NCBI GenBank assembly: GCA_046347635.1
Contig: JAXMFT010000001.1
Location: 62,001 to 126,000 of the forward strand
Source: JAGVSZ01 sp019137045
GTDB lineage: Bacteria; Pseudomonadota; Gammaproteobacteria; Burkholderiales; SG8-39
Direction: 5' to 3'
DNA: 64,000 nt
The notes under the pieces were generated by a model that ran no database searches, had not been told where the DNA came from, and was given only the letters and a program-made list of their open reading frames with translations. How positions within the stretch are numbered: the first letter of the stretch is position 1; each line of letters starts with the position of its first letter. Positions 1 to 7,941 of this stretch are shown here, in pieces. Position numbers and translations under genes: made by a program.

Positions 1-285
1 CACCAGCATCTTCATCACCTGGGCGAGCGCCGCGCGCCCGACGAACGGCTTGCTGCTCTGCGCCCTGCTCGTCAGTGCGCGGAAGAAGACGACGCCGGTC
101 GACAGGCAGATGAGCAGCCCGACGTAGAACGGGAAGTACCCCGCCTGCGGCCCGTCGGCCCCCCAGCGCGCGCCGAGGCGCACGCTGTCCCAGATGACCG
201 TCGCGCCGAACGCGAAGATGAGCGCCGCGACGACGAGCTCTACGGTGCGCGTGGAGGCGGCGGGGCGGTCGTGGTCGTCGTGCAT
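1..285 (-). CDS. tctB: Tripartite tricarboxylate transporter small membrane subunit (TctB family), partial
   Basis: This is the N-terminal 95 residues of a small integral membrane protein; the rest lies beyond the left edge. After a short charged N-terminus the translation shows a first hydrophobic helix (about residues 18-33), a loop containing DGPQAGYFPFYVG, then a second helix (about 53-70). The GYFPF(Y/W) loop between two early helices is characteristic of TctB. TctB is the four-helix partner of the large permease TctA in periplasmic-receptor-dependent transport of tricarboxylates and other organic anions. It lies 75 bp downstream of the receptor gene on the same strand, the normal TctC-TctB-TctA order, so tctA probably follows outside the window. 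ATG 285 is the start; its upstream region is also the end of the receptor operon. Confidence 0.85.
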   Translation of the reverse strand, partial: MHDDHDRPAASTRTVELVVAALIFAFGATVIWDSVRLGARWGADGPQAGYFPFYVGLLICLSTGVVFFRALTSRAQSSKPFVGRAALAQVMKMLV

Positions 286-360
286 GGTCGAGCCCCACCG
301 GGCGGCGCAGGACGGCGCAGGCGGGCGCGGCGGACGCGCGCGCCCGCCGGCCGGGCCGCG

Positions 361-1365
361 CTACTTGGCGAGGAACCCCGCTTCCTTCATCAGCTCGCGG
401 TGGCGCTGCTCGGTCTTCGCCACCCAGTCGCGATACTCGTTGCCGGTCATCGTCGTCTGGTTGAACGCGCCGCGCGCCATGAACTCCTTCCACTCGGGCG
501 TGGCGCGCACCTTCTTGAAGAGCTCCACGTAGTAGTCGCGCTGCGCGTCGGTGACGCCGCCCGGCATGAAGATGCCGCGCAGCATCAGGTAGTCCATGTC
601 CACCCCCGCCTCCTTGCAGGTGGGAATGTCGCTCCAGGCCATCTTGTCGGTGACCTTCTCCTTGTAGATCAGCCGCTTCTCGTCGAAGACGCAGAGCGGC
701 CGCAGCTTGCCCGCGCGCCACTGCGCAACCGCCTCGATCGGGTTGTTGACGCTCGAATCGACGTGCTTGCCGACGAGCTGCACCGCCACGTCGCCGCCGC
801 CCTTGAACGGGATGTAGGTGAACTTGGCGCCGGACTGCCGCTCGAGCGCGACGGTGATGATCTGGTCTTCCTGCTTGGAGCCGGTGCCGCCCATCTTGAA
901 CTTGCCGGCGCCGGCGCTCTTGGCCGCGGCGACGTACTCCTTCGCGTTCTTGTAGGGCGACTCGGCGTTCACCCACAGGACGAACTGGTCGAGGGCGAGC
1001 ATGGCCACCGGCGTGAGATCGCGCCAGTTGAACGGGACCCCGGTCGCGAGCGGCGTGGTGAACAGGTTCGACAGCGTGATGATGATCTTGTGCGGGTCGC
1101 CCTTCGCGTCCTTCACGTAGAGGAAGCCCTCCGCGCCGGCGCCGCCGGGCTTGTTGACGACCACCAGCGGCTGCTTCATCAGGTTGTGCTTCTGGATGAT
1201 CGCCTGGCTCAGCCGCGCCATCTGGTCGGCGCCGCCGCCGGTGCCGGCGGGAACGATGAACTCGACCGACTTGGTCGGCTCCCACCCGCCGGACTGCGCG
1301 TGCACGGGGGAAATCGCGCACGCGGCGGCGACCGCGGCGAGTCTCACTGCGCTCGAAAGCTTCAT
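361..1365 (-). CDS. tctC: Bug/TctC-family periplasmic substrate-binding receptor
   Basis: A 334-residue exported receptor of the tripartite tricarboxylate transporter family. The N-terminus (residues 1-23, ending PVHAQ) is a Sec signal peptide. The mature part begins with the typical SVEFIVPAGTGGGADQMAR segment, in which the G-T-G-G-G-A loop contacts a ligand carboxylate, followed by VVVNKPGGAGAEG, the second family signature. Bug receptors bind dicarboxylates, amino acids or aromatic acids and are greatly expanded in Burkholderiales; the ligand here cannot be read from sequence. It precedes tctB on the same strand. An FNR-type palindrome and a -10-like CAGAAT lie upstream in the 166-bp gap to terC, so the transporter probably has its own oxygen- or redox-responsive promoter. 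Confidence 0.9.
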   Translation of the reverse strand: MKLSSAVRLAAVAAACAISPVHAQSGGWEPTKSVEFIVPAGTGGGADQMARLSQAIIQKHNLMKQPLVVVNKPGGAGAEGFLYVKDAKGDPHKIIITLSNLFTTPLATGVPFNWRDLTPVAMLALDQFVLWVNAESPYKNAKEYVAAAKSAGAGKFKMGGTGSKQEDQIITVALERQSGAKFTYIPFKGGGDVAVQLVGKHVDSSVNNPIEAVAQWRAGKLRPLCVFDEKRLIYKEKVTDKMAWSDIPTCKEAGVDMDYLMLRGIFMPGGVTDAQRDYYVELFKKVRATPEWKEFMARGAFNQTTMTGNEYRDWVAKTEQRHRELMKEAGFLAK

Positions 1366-1496
1366 GGTGCTCCTCCGATCAAGGTGTCCGACCCGGCTGT
1401 CGCCGCTCCGCTCTTATTGCCGCAACCTGCGGCGGCGGTGATCGTTCGATGCGGTGTCGCAAGCCGGATTCTGGCCAAAGACCCGCCCCGACGCGA

Positions 1497-1510
1497 TTGA
1501 CTCCGATCAA
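1497..1510 (-). promoter_or_regulatory. FNR-type box upstream of the Tct receptor gene
   Basis: The palindrome TTGACTCCGATCAA matches the FNR/ANR consensus TTGAT-N4-ATCAA at nine of ten arm positions. It lies in the noncoding gap between terC and the tctC-like gene. A CAGAAT hexamer (minus strand, 1473 to 1468) follows after exactly 23 bp, which places the box near -42 of a predicted start at about 1461. This is the geometry of class II activation by CRP/FNR proteins. The site is visible in the sequence; binding is inferred. Confidence 0.6.
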
Positions 1511-1531
1511 TAATGCGCGACAGCGAACGGC

Positions 1532-2302
1532 TCAGCCGCCGGGCCGCCGCTCGACGCGCGGGGGGGACTCCGCCGGCTGCACCTCGCGCACCGCCTCGGC
1601 GGGCGCCCGCCGGGCGAGCCAGGTTCCCAGGGCGACCACGAATGCCGCGCCGACGAGCCCGCACAGGACCTCGAGGCTCACGCCGTAGAGCCGCGGCCTG
1701 CCGTCGACGTGCTCGAAGGTCGCCTTGACCCATCCGCCGATGGCCGGGTCGGTGATCGCCATTTCGCCGGCCACGAATCCGAGCAGGGCCGCGCCGACCG
1801 TGATGATGATCGGCCAGCGCTCCATCAGCTTGAGCAGGAGCGTGGAGCCGAAGATCACGAGCGGGATCGAGATCGCGAGCCCCAGCACGAGCAAGAGCAG
1901 GCTGCCGCCGGCCGCCGCCGCAACCGCGATGACGTTGTCCAGGCTCATCACGAGGTCGGCGATCAAGATCGTCTTGATCGCCTTCATGAGGTTGTCGCTC
2001 GCGTCGATGTCCTCGCCGCCCTCCTCGGGCAGCAGGAGCTTGACGCCGATCCAGAGCAGCAGCACCGCGCCGATCAGCTTGAGCCAGGGCAGCGTGAGCA
2101 GCGCGACGGCGAAGATCGTGAGCAGGATCCGCATCACGATCGCGGCGCCCGAGCCCCACAGGATCGCCTGCTTCTGCTGCTTCGCTGGCAGCGAGCGGGC
2201 GGCGAGCGCGATGACCACCGCGTTGTCGCCCGAAAGGATGATGTTGACGCCGATGATCTTGGCGAGGCCGACCCAGAAAGCCTGCGACAGCACTTCTTCC
2301 AC
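1532..2302 (-). CDS. TerC family integral membrane protein
   Basis: A 256-residue membrane protein of the TerC/YjbE/Alx family. It has about seven hydrophobic helices and both family signatures: NIILSGDNAVVIALAARSLP near residue 20 and a related DLVMSLDNVIAVAAAAGG near residue 115. The acidic residues in these repeats are thought to bind a divalent metal. Relatives export manganese or assist metal loading of secreted proteins; the original TerC is linked to tellurite resistance. The start is GTG 2302. The gene lies 91 bp after fhs on the same strand, with a possible -10 TACAAT (2350 to 2345) between them, so it may be transcribed separately. I looked for a manganese riboswitch in the short leader and did not recognise one. 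The C-terminal 25 residues are charged and probably cytoplasmic. Confidence 0.88.
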   Translation of the reverse strand: MEEVLSQAFWVGLAKIIGVNIILSGDNAVVIALAARSLPAKQQKQAILWGSGAAIVMRILLTIFAVALLTLPWLKLIGAVLLLWIGVKLLLPEEGGEDIDASDNLMKAIKTILIADLVMSLDNVIAVAAAAGGSLLLLVLGLAISIPLVIFGSTLLLKLMERWPIIITVGAALLGFVAGEMAITDPAIGGWVKATFEHVDGRPRLYGVSLEVLCGLVGAAFVVALGTWLARRAPAEAVREVQPAESPPRVERRPGG

Positions 2303-2393
2303 TACCGGCGCCTCCGTCCGCCCCGCCCGACGTTCGCGAGCGCGGGATTGTAGCGCGAGTCGCGCGCCGGACCGACGCCCGGCGATCGCGCGC

Positions 2394-4064
2394 TCAGAAC
2401 AGCCCGACCACCTTGCCGTCGACGACGTCGATCTTCACCGCCGAGGGCACCTTCGGCAGCCCCGGCATGGTCATGATGTCGCCGCAGATCATCACCACGA
2501 ACTCGGCCCCGGCGGCGAGCCGCACCTCGCGCACGTTCACCACGTGGTTCTCGGGCGCCGCGCGCAGCTGCGGATCGGTGGAGAACGAGTACTGCGTCTT
2601 CGCCACGCAGATCGGGTAGTGGCCGTAGCCGTCCTCCTGGAGCTTCCTGATCTGCGCGCGCACCTTGGCGTCCGCGGTCACTTCCGCGGCGCGGTAGATC
2701 TTGCGCGCCACCTTGCCGATCTTGTCCCAGAGCGTGTCGGCGTCGTCGTAGACGAACTGCATCGCCGAGGGCCGCGCGCACAGGTCGACCACCACCCGCG
2801 CGAGCTCGGCCGCCCCCTTGCCGCCGTCGCCCCAGTGGGTCGCGAGCACCACCGGCACCCCCATCGCGCTCATCCGCGCGCGGATCATCTCGACTTCCGC
2901 CGCGGTGTCGGAGCTGAAGCGGTTGATCGACACCACGCACGGCAGGCCGTAGTGCTTGTGCACGTTCTCGACGTGGCGCTCGAGGTTGACCAGCCCCTTG
3001 TGCAGCGCGTCGAGGTTCTCCTGGGTGAGCGTCTTCAGGTCCTGGCCGCCGTGGTACTTCAGCGCGCGCACCGTCGCGACGATCACCGTCGCGCTCGGCC
3101 GCAGCCCGCTCTTGCGGCACTTGATGTCGACGAACTTCTCCGCGCCCAGGTCGGCGCCGAACCCCGCCTCGGTGACCACGTAGTCGGCCAGCTTGAGCGC
3201 CGCCTTGGTCGCGATCACCGAGTTGCAGCCGTGCGCGATGTTCGCGAACGGACCGCCGTGGATGAACGCCGGGTTGTTCTCCAGCGTCTGCACCAGGTTG
3301 GGCTTGAGCGCGTCCTTGAGCAGCACCGTCATCGCCCCGTGCGCCTGCAGGTCGCGCGCGGTCACCGGCTTCTGCTCGCGGGTGTAGCCGACGACGATGT
3401 TGCCGAGCCGCGTCTTCAGGTCCTCGAGCGAGGTCGCGAGGCAGAAGATCGCCATCACCTCGGAGGCGACCACGATGTCGAAGCCGTCCTGGCGCGGGAA
3501 GCCGTTCGCCGGCCCGCCGAGCGCGGCCGTCACCTCGCGCAGCGCGCGGTCGTTCATGTCCAGCACCCGTTTCCAGGTGATCCGCCGCACGTCGATCCCG
3601 AGCTCGTTGCCGTGGTGGATGTGGTTGTCGATCATGGCCGCGAGCAGGTTGTTCGCGAGCTGGATCGCGCCGAAGTCCCCGGTGAAGTGCAGGTTGATGT
3701 CCTCCATCGGCACCACCTGGGCATGTCCGCCGCCGGCCGCGCCCCCCTTCATCCCGAACACCGGGCCGAGCGAGGGCTCGCGCACGCAGATCACCGCCTT
3801 CTTGCCGATGTAGTTGAGCGCATCCCCGAGGCCGACCGTGGTCGTGGTCTTGCCCTCGCCCGCGGGCGTCGGGCTGATCGCGGTGACGAGGATCAGCTTG
3901 CCGTCGGGCCGGCCCTGGAGCGAGGCGAGGTACTCGAGCGAGAGCTTCGCCTTGTAGTGGCCGTAGGGCTCCAGGGACTCGTCGGGGATGCCGAGCTTCT
4001 CCTGCGCCACCGTGGCGATGCGCCGCATCTTCGCGGCCTGGGCGATCTCGATGTCGGAAGGCAT
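2394..4064 (-). CDS. fhs: Formate-tetrahydrofolate ligase
   Basis: A 556-residue enzyme that couples ATP hydrolysis to formation of 10-formyltetrahydrofolate from formate and tetrahydrofolate, the entry point of formate into one-carbon metabolism. The N-terminal region carries the diagnostic nucleotide-binding segment TPAGEGKTTTTVGLGDAL. Other typical segments are GGAAGGGHAQVVPMEDINLH and EAGFGADLGAEKF. The full length matches the family. The start is ATG 4064, preceded by a GGAG ribosome site; the frame is open for 21 codons further, but those run through the promoter region and FNR box. It follows the enolase paralogue, UbiD and formate dehydrogenase genes on the same strand, so formate made or consumed by the dehydrogenase can be drawn into folate metabolism. 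Confidence 0.95.
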   Translation of the reverse strand: MPSDIEIAQAAKMRRIATVAQEKLGIPDESLEPYGHYKAKLSLEYLASLQGRPDGKLILVTAISPTPAGEGKTTTTVGLGDALNYIGKKAVICVREPSLGPVFGMKGGAAGGGHAQVVPMEDINLHFTGDFGAIQLANNLLAAMIDNHIHHGNELGIDVRRITWKRVLDMNDRALREVTAALGGPANGFPRQDGFDIVVASEVMAIFCLATSLEDLKTRLGNIVVGYTREQKPVTARDLQAHGAMTVLLKDALKPNLVQTLENNPAFIHGGPFANIAHGCNSVIATKAALKLADYVVTEAGFGADLGAEKFVDIKCRKSGLRPSATVIVATVRALKYHGGQDLKTLTQENLDALHKGLVNLERHVENVHKHYGLPCVVSINRFSSDTAAEVEMIRARMSAMGVPVVLATHWGDGGKGAAELARVVVDLCARPSAMQFVYDDADTLWDKIGKVARKIYRAAEVTADAKVRAQIRKLQEDGYGHYPICVAKTQYSFSTDPQLRAAPENHVVNVREVRLAAGAEFVVMICGDIMTMPGLPKVPSAVKIDVVDGKVVGLF

Positions 4065-4126
4065 GGCGGGCTCCTGGCGGATTGCGTTTCGGCGCGTAGG
4101 GTAGGTGGCGCGGCGCGGTCGCGCCA

Positions 4127-4140
4127 TTGACGGCGATCAA
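4127..4140 (-). promoter_or_regulatory. FNR-type box upstream of fhs, overlapping the enolase stop
   Basis: TTGACGGCGATCAA matches the FNR consensus at nine of ten arm positions and overlaps the last codon of the upstream enolase gene. A TACCCT hexamer (minus strand, 4103 to 4098) follows after exactly 23 bp, predicting a transcription start near 4091 and a leader of about 28 nt before ATG 4064. The same spacing is seen at three other boxes in this block. Regulator identity and binding are inferred. Confidence 0.62.
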
Positions 4141-5435
4141 GGGCGATCGAGGTGGCCCGTCCTCAGCGCGCCGCGCCCGGCGAACCGCGCCCCCGGGCCG
4201 AGCGCCTCCTCGATGCGCAGGCACTCGTTCCACTTCGCCATGCGCTCGGAGCGCGCGAAGGAGCCGACCTTGAGCTGCCCGGCGTTCCAGCCGACCGCGA
4301 GGTGCGCGATCGAGACGTCCTCGGTCTCCCCGGAGCGCGCGGACACGATCGTCGCCCAGCCGGCGCGGCGCGCCGCCGCGAGCGCCGCCCGCGTCTCGGA
4401 CACCGTGCCGGCCTGGTTCGGCTTGATGAGCGCCGCGTTGCACGCCCCGGCGGCGGCGGCGGCGGCGACGCGGGCCGCGTTCGTCACCAGGTAGTCGTCC
4501 CCGATCACCTGGACGCGCCCCGCGACCGCGCGGGTGAAGCGCGCCATCGCCTCGCCGTCGTCCTCGGCGAGCGGGTCCTCGACGGAGACGATCGGGTAGC
4601 GCGCGATCCACCCGAGCAGGAGCTCGATCATCCCGTCCGAGTCGAGGTCGCGGCGCTCCAGGCCGAGCCGGTAGCGTCCCCCGCGGCCGAACTCCGAGGC
4701 GGCGACGTCGAGCGAGATCGCGACCTCGGTCCCGGGCGCGAAGCCCGCGCCCTCGATCGCGCGCACGAGCCAGTCGAGCGCCTCCTCGTTGGTGTCGAAC
4801 GCCGGCCACCACCCGCCCTCGTCGGCCACTCCGGCCAGCTTGCCCGCGTCGCGCATGAGCGCGCCCGCGGCGCGATAGACCTCGGCGCTCAGCGCGAGCG
4901 CCTCGTCGAAGCTCGCCGCGCCGAGCGGCATGACCATGAAGTCCTGGATGTCCACGCGCCGCCCGGCGTGGGCGCCGCCGCCGAAGATCTGGATCTCGGG
5001 GAGCGGCAGCGCGACCGGCGCGCCGGCGGCGAGGTAGCGCCACAGCGGCTCGCCCGCGGCCGCCGCGGCCGCGTGCAGCACGGCGAGCGAGCACGCGATG
5101 GTCGCGTTGCCGCCGAGCCGCGCCTTGGTCGGCGTGCCGTCGAGCGCCACGAGCGCGGCGTCGACCGCGCCCTGGTCGCGCGCGTCCAGGCCGGCGAGCG
5201 CGCGCGCGATCGGCCCGTTCACGTTCGCGATCGCGCCGGCGACGTCCATCCCGCCGAGGCGCGCCCCGCCGTCGCGCAGGTCCACCGCCTCGTGCGTGCC
5301 GCGCGAGGCCCCGGCCGGCGCGATGGCGCGGCCGCTCGCCCCGCCGGCCAGAGCGACCGTCACCTCGACGGTGGGTCGCCCGCGCGAGTCCCAGACCCGG
5401 CGGCCCTGCACGCGCGCGATCGCAGCCTGTCCCAT
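4137..5435 (-). CDS. eno: Enolase (phosphopyruvate hydratase) paralogue
   Basis: A 432-residue enolase that should interconvert 2-phosphoglycerate and phosphoenolpyruvate. The essential elements are present: WDSRGRPTVEV near the N-terminus, GGGAHAGRR with the substrate-loop histidine, DEGG with the catalytic glutamate, SLDVAASEF, SVEDPLAEDD and IGDD for magnesium, LIKPNQ with the catalytic lysine, and ARSGETEDV. It departs from the usual enolase in several conserved places: DEGGWWPAF replaces the common DEGGFAPN, and the N-terminus is MGQAAIARVQ rather than the usual IVDIIGREILDSRGNP form. It is therefore probably a paralogue specialised for this locus, with the housekeeping enolase elsewhere. 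The start is ATG 5435, 14 bp after the kinase gene, suggesting co-transcription and coupled function. Confidence 0.85.
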   Translation of the reverse strand: MGQAAIARVQGRRVWDSRGRPTVEVTVALAGGASGRAIAPAGASRGTHEAVDLRDGGARLGGMDVAGAIANVNGPIARALAGLDARDQGAVDAALVALDGTPTKARLGGNATIACSLAVLHAAAAAAGEPLWRYLAAGAPVALPLPEIQIFGGGAHAGRRVDIQDFMVMPLGAASFDEALALSAEVYRAAGALMRDAGKLAGVADEGGWWPAFDTNEEALDWLVRAIEGAGFAPGTEVAISLDVAASEFGRGGRYRLGLERRDLDSDGMIELLLGWIARYPIVSVEDPLAEDDGEAMARFTRAVAGRVQVIGDDYLVTNAARVAAAAAAGACNAALIKPNQAGTVSETRAALAAARRAGWATIVSARSGETEDVSIAHLAVGWNAGQLKVGSFARSERMAKWNECLRIEEALGPGARFAGRGALRTGHLDRP

Positions 5436-5449
5436 GCCCGCGCCCCGCG

Positions 5450-6463
5450 TCACCGCTCCAGCGCCTGGCGCCACGCCTCGGACACCTCGGCGAGGCGCGT
5501 CCGCGGCGCGCGCAGGAGCGGCTTCGCGCACGCGCGCACGCGCTCGCGGTCGGCCGCCGCGGCGACGTACTCGACCGGCGACTTCCCGTCCACGCGCGCG
5601 AGGAAGAGCCCGGGCAGCAGCCGCGCGCAGCGCGCCTCGTACACGTCGCGCGGCTCCCAGGCGACCCCGGCGAGGTAGCCCTCGGCGAGCGCGCGGAACG
5701 CGGCGAGGTAGCGCGCGCGCCACTGCGGCTGCCACAGGCACTTGAGCAGGAGGTGGTTCAGGCAGAACGCGAGGTCGAACGCCGGGTCGCCGTACCACGC
5801 GCACTCGGCGTCGAGGAACACCGGCCCGCGCGCGCCCACCAGGATGTTCTTCGGGCTCACGTCCCCGTGCACGAGCGCGAGCTTCGTGCGCGCGGTGCCC
5901 TCGGCGAGCGCCCGCAGCGCCGGCGCGACGTCCGGATGGCGCGCGGCGGTGGCGAGGAGATAGGGCTCGAGCCGGATCGGCAGGAAGATGTGGTCGGTGG
6001 CGAACCGCGCCGCGATCTCGCGCCGCCCGGCGGTCGCCGCGTGGACGCGGGCGATGCGCCGCCCGACCTCGGTCGCGGTCTCCAGGTCGATCGTGCCGTC
6101 GCGCAGCTGCCCCTTCCACACCGGGTAGTCGTCCGGCGCGAGCCACTGCATCGCGAACAGCCCGGCCTCGGCGTCCTCCGCGATCAGGCGCGGCGCGGCG
6201 TCGGGCACGAGCTCCGTGGCGACGCGCAGCCACTCGGCCTCGCTGTGGTTGCGCGCGACCGGCGCGCGCCAGTCGGCGGCGACCTTGAGCCGCGCGAGGG
6301 CGCGCTTGACGCAGAAGCTGCGCCCGCCGACCTCGACGCGGAAGATGTCGGACGAGACCCCGCCGGAGAGCGGGGTCAACCGGCACTCGGCGCGTGCGCC
6401 CGCGAGCCCCATGCGGCCCAGCGCGGCGAGGAGATCCGGATCGGAGGCGGTGGCGGGCGGCAC
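5450..6463 (-). CDS. Phosphotransferase of the aminoglycoside/choline kinase (APH) fold
   Basis: A 337-residue protein-kinase-like small-molecule kinase. It shows a glycine-rich segment LSGGVSSDIFRVEV, an ATP-anchoring lysine in SFCVKRA, the catalytic loop LVHGDVSPKNIL with the aspartate base, and a metal-binding aspartate in FLDAECAWYGDPAFDLA. The serine in HGDVSPKN differs from HGDLHPGN of most family members, but the catalytic aspartate and asparagine are kept. The substrate is unknown; the family phosphorylates aminoglycosides, choline, homoserine, methylthioribose and other alcohols. Antibiotic resistance is unlikely because the gene is embedded between ubiD (12-bp gap) and an enolase paralogue (14-bp gap). 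An attractive inference is that it phosphorylates a hydroxy acid handled next by the enolase. The start is GTG 6463. Confidence 0.75.
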   Translation of the reverse strand: MPPATASDPDLLAALGRMGLAGARAECRLTPLSGGVSSDIFRVEVGGRSFCVKRALARLKVAADWRAPVARNHSEAEWLRVATELVPDAAPRLIAEDAEAGLFAMQWLAPDDYPVWKGQLRDGTIDLETATEVGRRIARVHAATAGRREIAARFATDHIFLPIRLEPYLLATAARHPDVAPALRALAEGTARTKLALVHGDVSPKNILVGARGPVFLDAECAWYGDPAFDLAFCLNHLLLKCLWQPQWRARYLAAFRALAEGYLAGVAWEPRDVYEARCARLLPGLFLARVDGKSPVEYVAAAADRERVRACAKPLLRAPRTRLAEVSEAWRQALER

Positions 6464-6475
6464 GGCCGGCCGAGT

Positions 6476-7933
6476 TTACCCGGCCCGCCGCGACCGCCGC
6501 GCCGGCCCGCGGCGGGGCGCGCGCCCGGCGCGAATGTCGTAGCGCGCGAGGTCGACGCGCTTGAACTCGACCCGCTCGAAGCGCGCCGGGTCGGCGCCGT
6601 GCGGGACGGTCGCGTCGATGCCCACCTTGGTCACCGTCCCGCCCTTGCCGTCGGGGTTGACGCTCACCACCGGGTTGAGGATGTGCCCTTCCTCGCCGGG
6701 CAGGACGACGAGGCCTGCGCCCGCGTCGAAGCGCGTGGTGATCGCCCAGTCCACGTCCACCGCGTCGAAGAGATCCACGTCCGCGTCGACCACCACGACG
6801 CGCTGCAGGGAGCGGAACGCCCGGAAGGTCTCGCCGATCACCGCGCGCGCGGTGCCGGGGCGCGGATCCCTGACCTGCACCACCGCCGCGTAGAACCCGC
6901 ACCCGCCGTGCGGGAGGTGGACCGCGGTCACCTCGGGAATGCGGGCGCGGACCGCGGCGAAGATCGCCGCCTCGGCGGTGAAGCCGACCGCGTTCCACAC
7001 CTCCTTGCCCGAGAGCACGGTGTGGAACACCGGGCGCGCGCGGCGGGTGATCGCCTTCACCCGCATGACCCAGCGCCGGTCGCGGCCGCCGTAGTAGCCG
7101 GTCACCTCGGCGAACGGGGCTTCGTCCTCGCGCGCCCCGGGCAGGATCTCCGCCTCGATGACGAACTGCGCGTCGGCGTACGCGGGCACGTCGACGGTCT
7201 GCGCGCGCACGAGGTCGATCGGCCGGCCGGCGACGTGGTGCGCGACGAGATGCTTGTCGTCGCCGAGCCGCGGCAGGCTGGACACGATCCAGGGCGCGAG
7301 GCCGACGCCGTTGTTGATCGTGACCGGGAGCGGCACGCCGCGCCGCTCCGCGACCTCGACGTACTCGCCGAGGTGGCGCCCGGGGTCGATCAGGAAGGTC
7401 AGCCGGTCCTTGCGCGTGACCATCATCCGGTGGATCGAGATGTTGGGCCGCCCCGTCTCCGGGTTGCGCGCGACCACCACCGACGCGTCGAGGTAGCGCC
7501 CGCCGTCCTTCAGGGCGTGCACGGGGATCGGCAGGCGCGCGAGATCGATCCGGTCCTCGACCACCTCGTTCGCCGGCGCCCGATCGCGCAGACGCGCCGG
7601 GTACGCGTCGGGCCGCGCGCGCCAGCTGCCGATGCCGTCGGCGATCGCGAACGGCACCTGCTCCTTCGGCAGGCCGAAGAGCGACCCCACGATGTCGCGG
7701 TTCCAGAGCAGGCCGGTGAACACCGGATAGGGGCTGCCCCGCACGCGCTCGAAGAGCACCGGCTTCCCGCCCTCGAGCCGCCGCGCGACGCCGGCGAGCT
7801 CGTGCTTCGGGTCCACCTCCGTGCGCACGCGCAGGAGGTTGCCGCTCGCCGCGAGGTGGTCGATGCACGCCCCGAGATCGACCAGCCGCGCCGCAACGGC
7901 GCCCCTGCGCCCGCCGACCGCCCCCCCGCCCAT
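6476..7933 (-). CDS. UbiD family decarboxylase
   Basis: A 485-residue member of the UbiD superfamily, which reversibly decarboxylates unsaturated or aromatic acids with prenylated FMN and a divalent metal. The order of conserved segments is correct: NISIHRMMV around the prFMN/metal site, TINNGVGLAPWIVSSLP, FVIEAEILPGAREDEAPFAEVTGYYG with the catalytic glutamates, and GKEVWNAVGFTAEAAIF. The length is normal. The start ATG 7933 is preceded by a TGAGG ribosome site only 8 bp after fdhA. No UbiX/Pad flavin prenyltransferase is in the window, so the cofactor must come from elsewhere. The substrate is unknown. It lies in line with formate dehydrogenase, so its CO2 product could meet the dehydrogenase, but no direct link can be shown from sequence. 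Confidence 0.88.
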   Translation of the reverse strand: MGGGAVGGRRGAVAARLVDLGACIDHLAASGNLLRVRTEVDPKHELAGVARRLEGGKPVLFERVRGSPYPVFTGLLWNRDIVGSLFGLPKEQVPFAIADGIGSWRARPDAYPARLRDRAPANEVVEDRIDLARLPIPVHALKDGGRYLDASVVVARNPETGRPNISIHRMMVTRKDRLTFLIDPGRHLGEYVEVAERRGVPLPVTINNGVGLAPWIVSSLPRLGDDKHLVAHHVAGRPIDLVRAQTVDVPAYADAQFVIEAEILPGAREDEAPFAEVTGYYGGRDRRWVMRVKAITRRARPVFHTVLSGKEVWNAVGFTAEAAIFAAVRARIPEVTAVHLPHGGCGFYAAVVQVRDPRPGTARAVIGETFRAFRSLQRVVVVDADVDLFDAVDVDWAITTRFDAGAGLVVLPGEEGHILNPVVSVNPDGKGGTVTKVGIDATVPHGADPARFERVEFKRVDLARYDIRAGRAPRRGPARRSRRAG

Positions 7934-7941
7934 GCCGCGCC

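Noticed and set aside
2303..2393. Manganese riboswitch (yybP-ykoY type) before terC
   Set aside because: The gap is only 91 bp with a probable -10 inside it; no space and no recognisable conserved core.
5450..6463. Aminoglycoside resistance gene
   Set aside because: Only the general fold is shared. Its tight placement between metabolic genes and divergence from resistance enzymes argue for a metabolic kinase.
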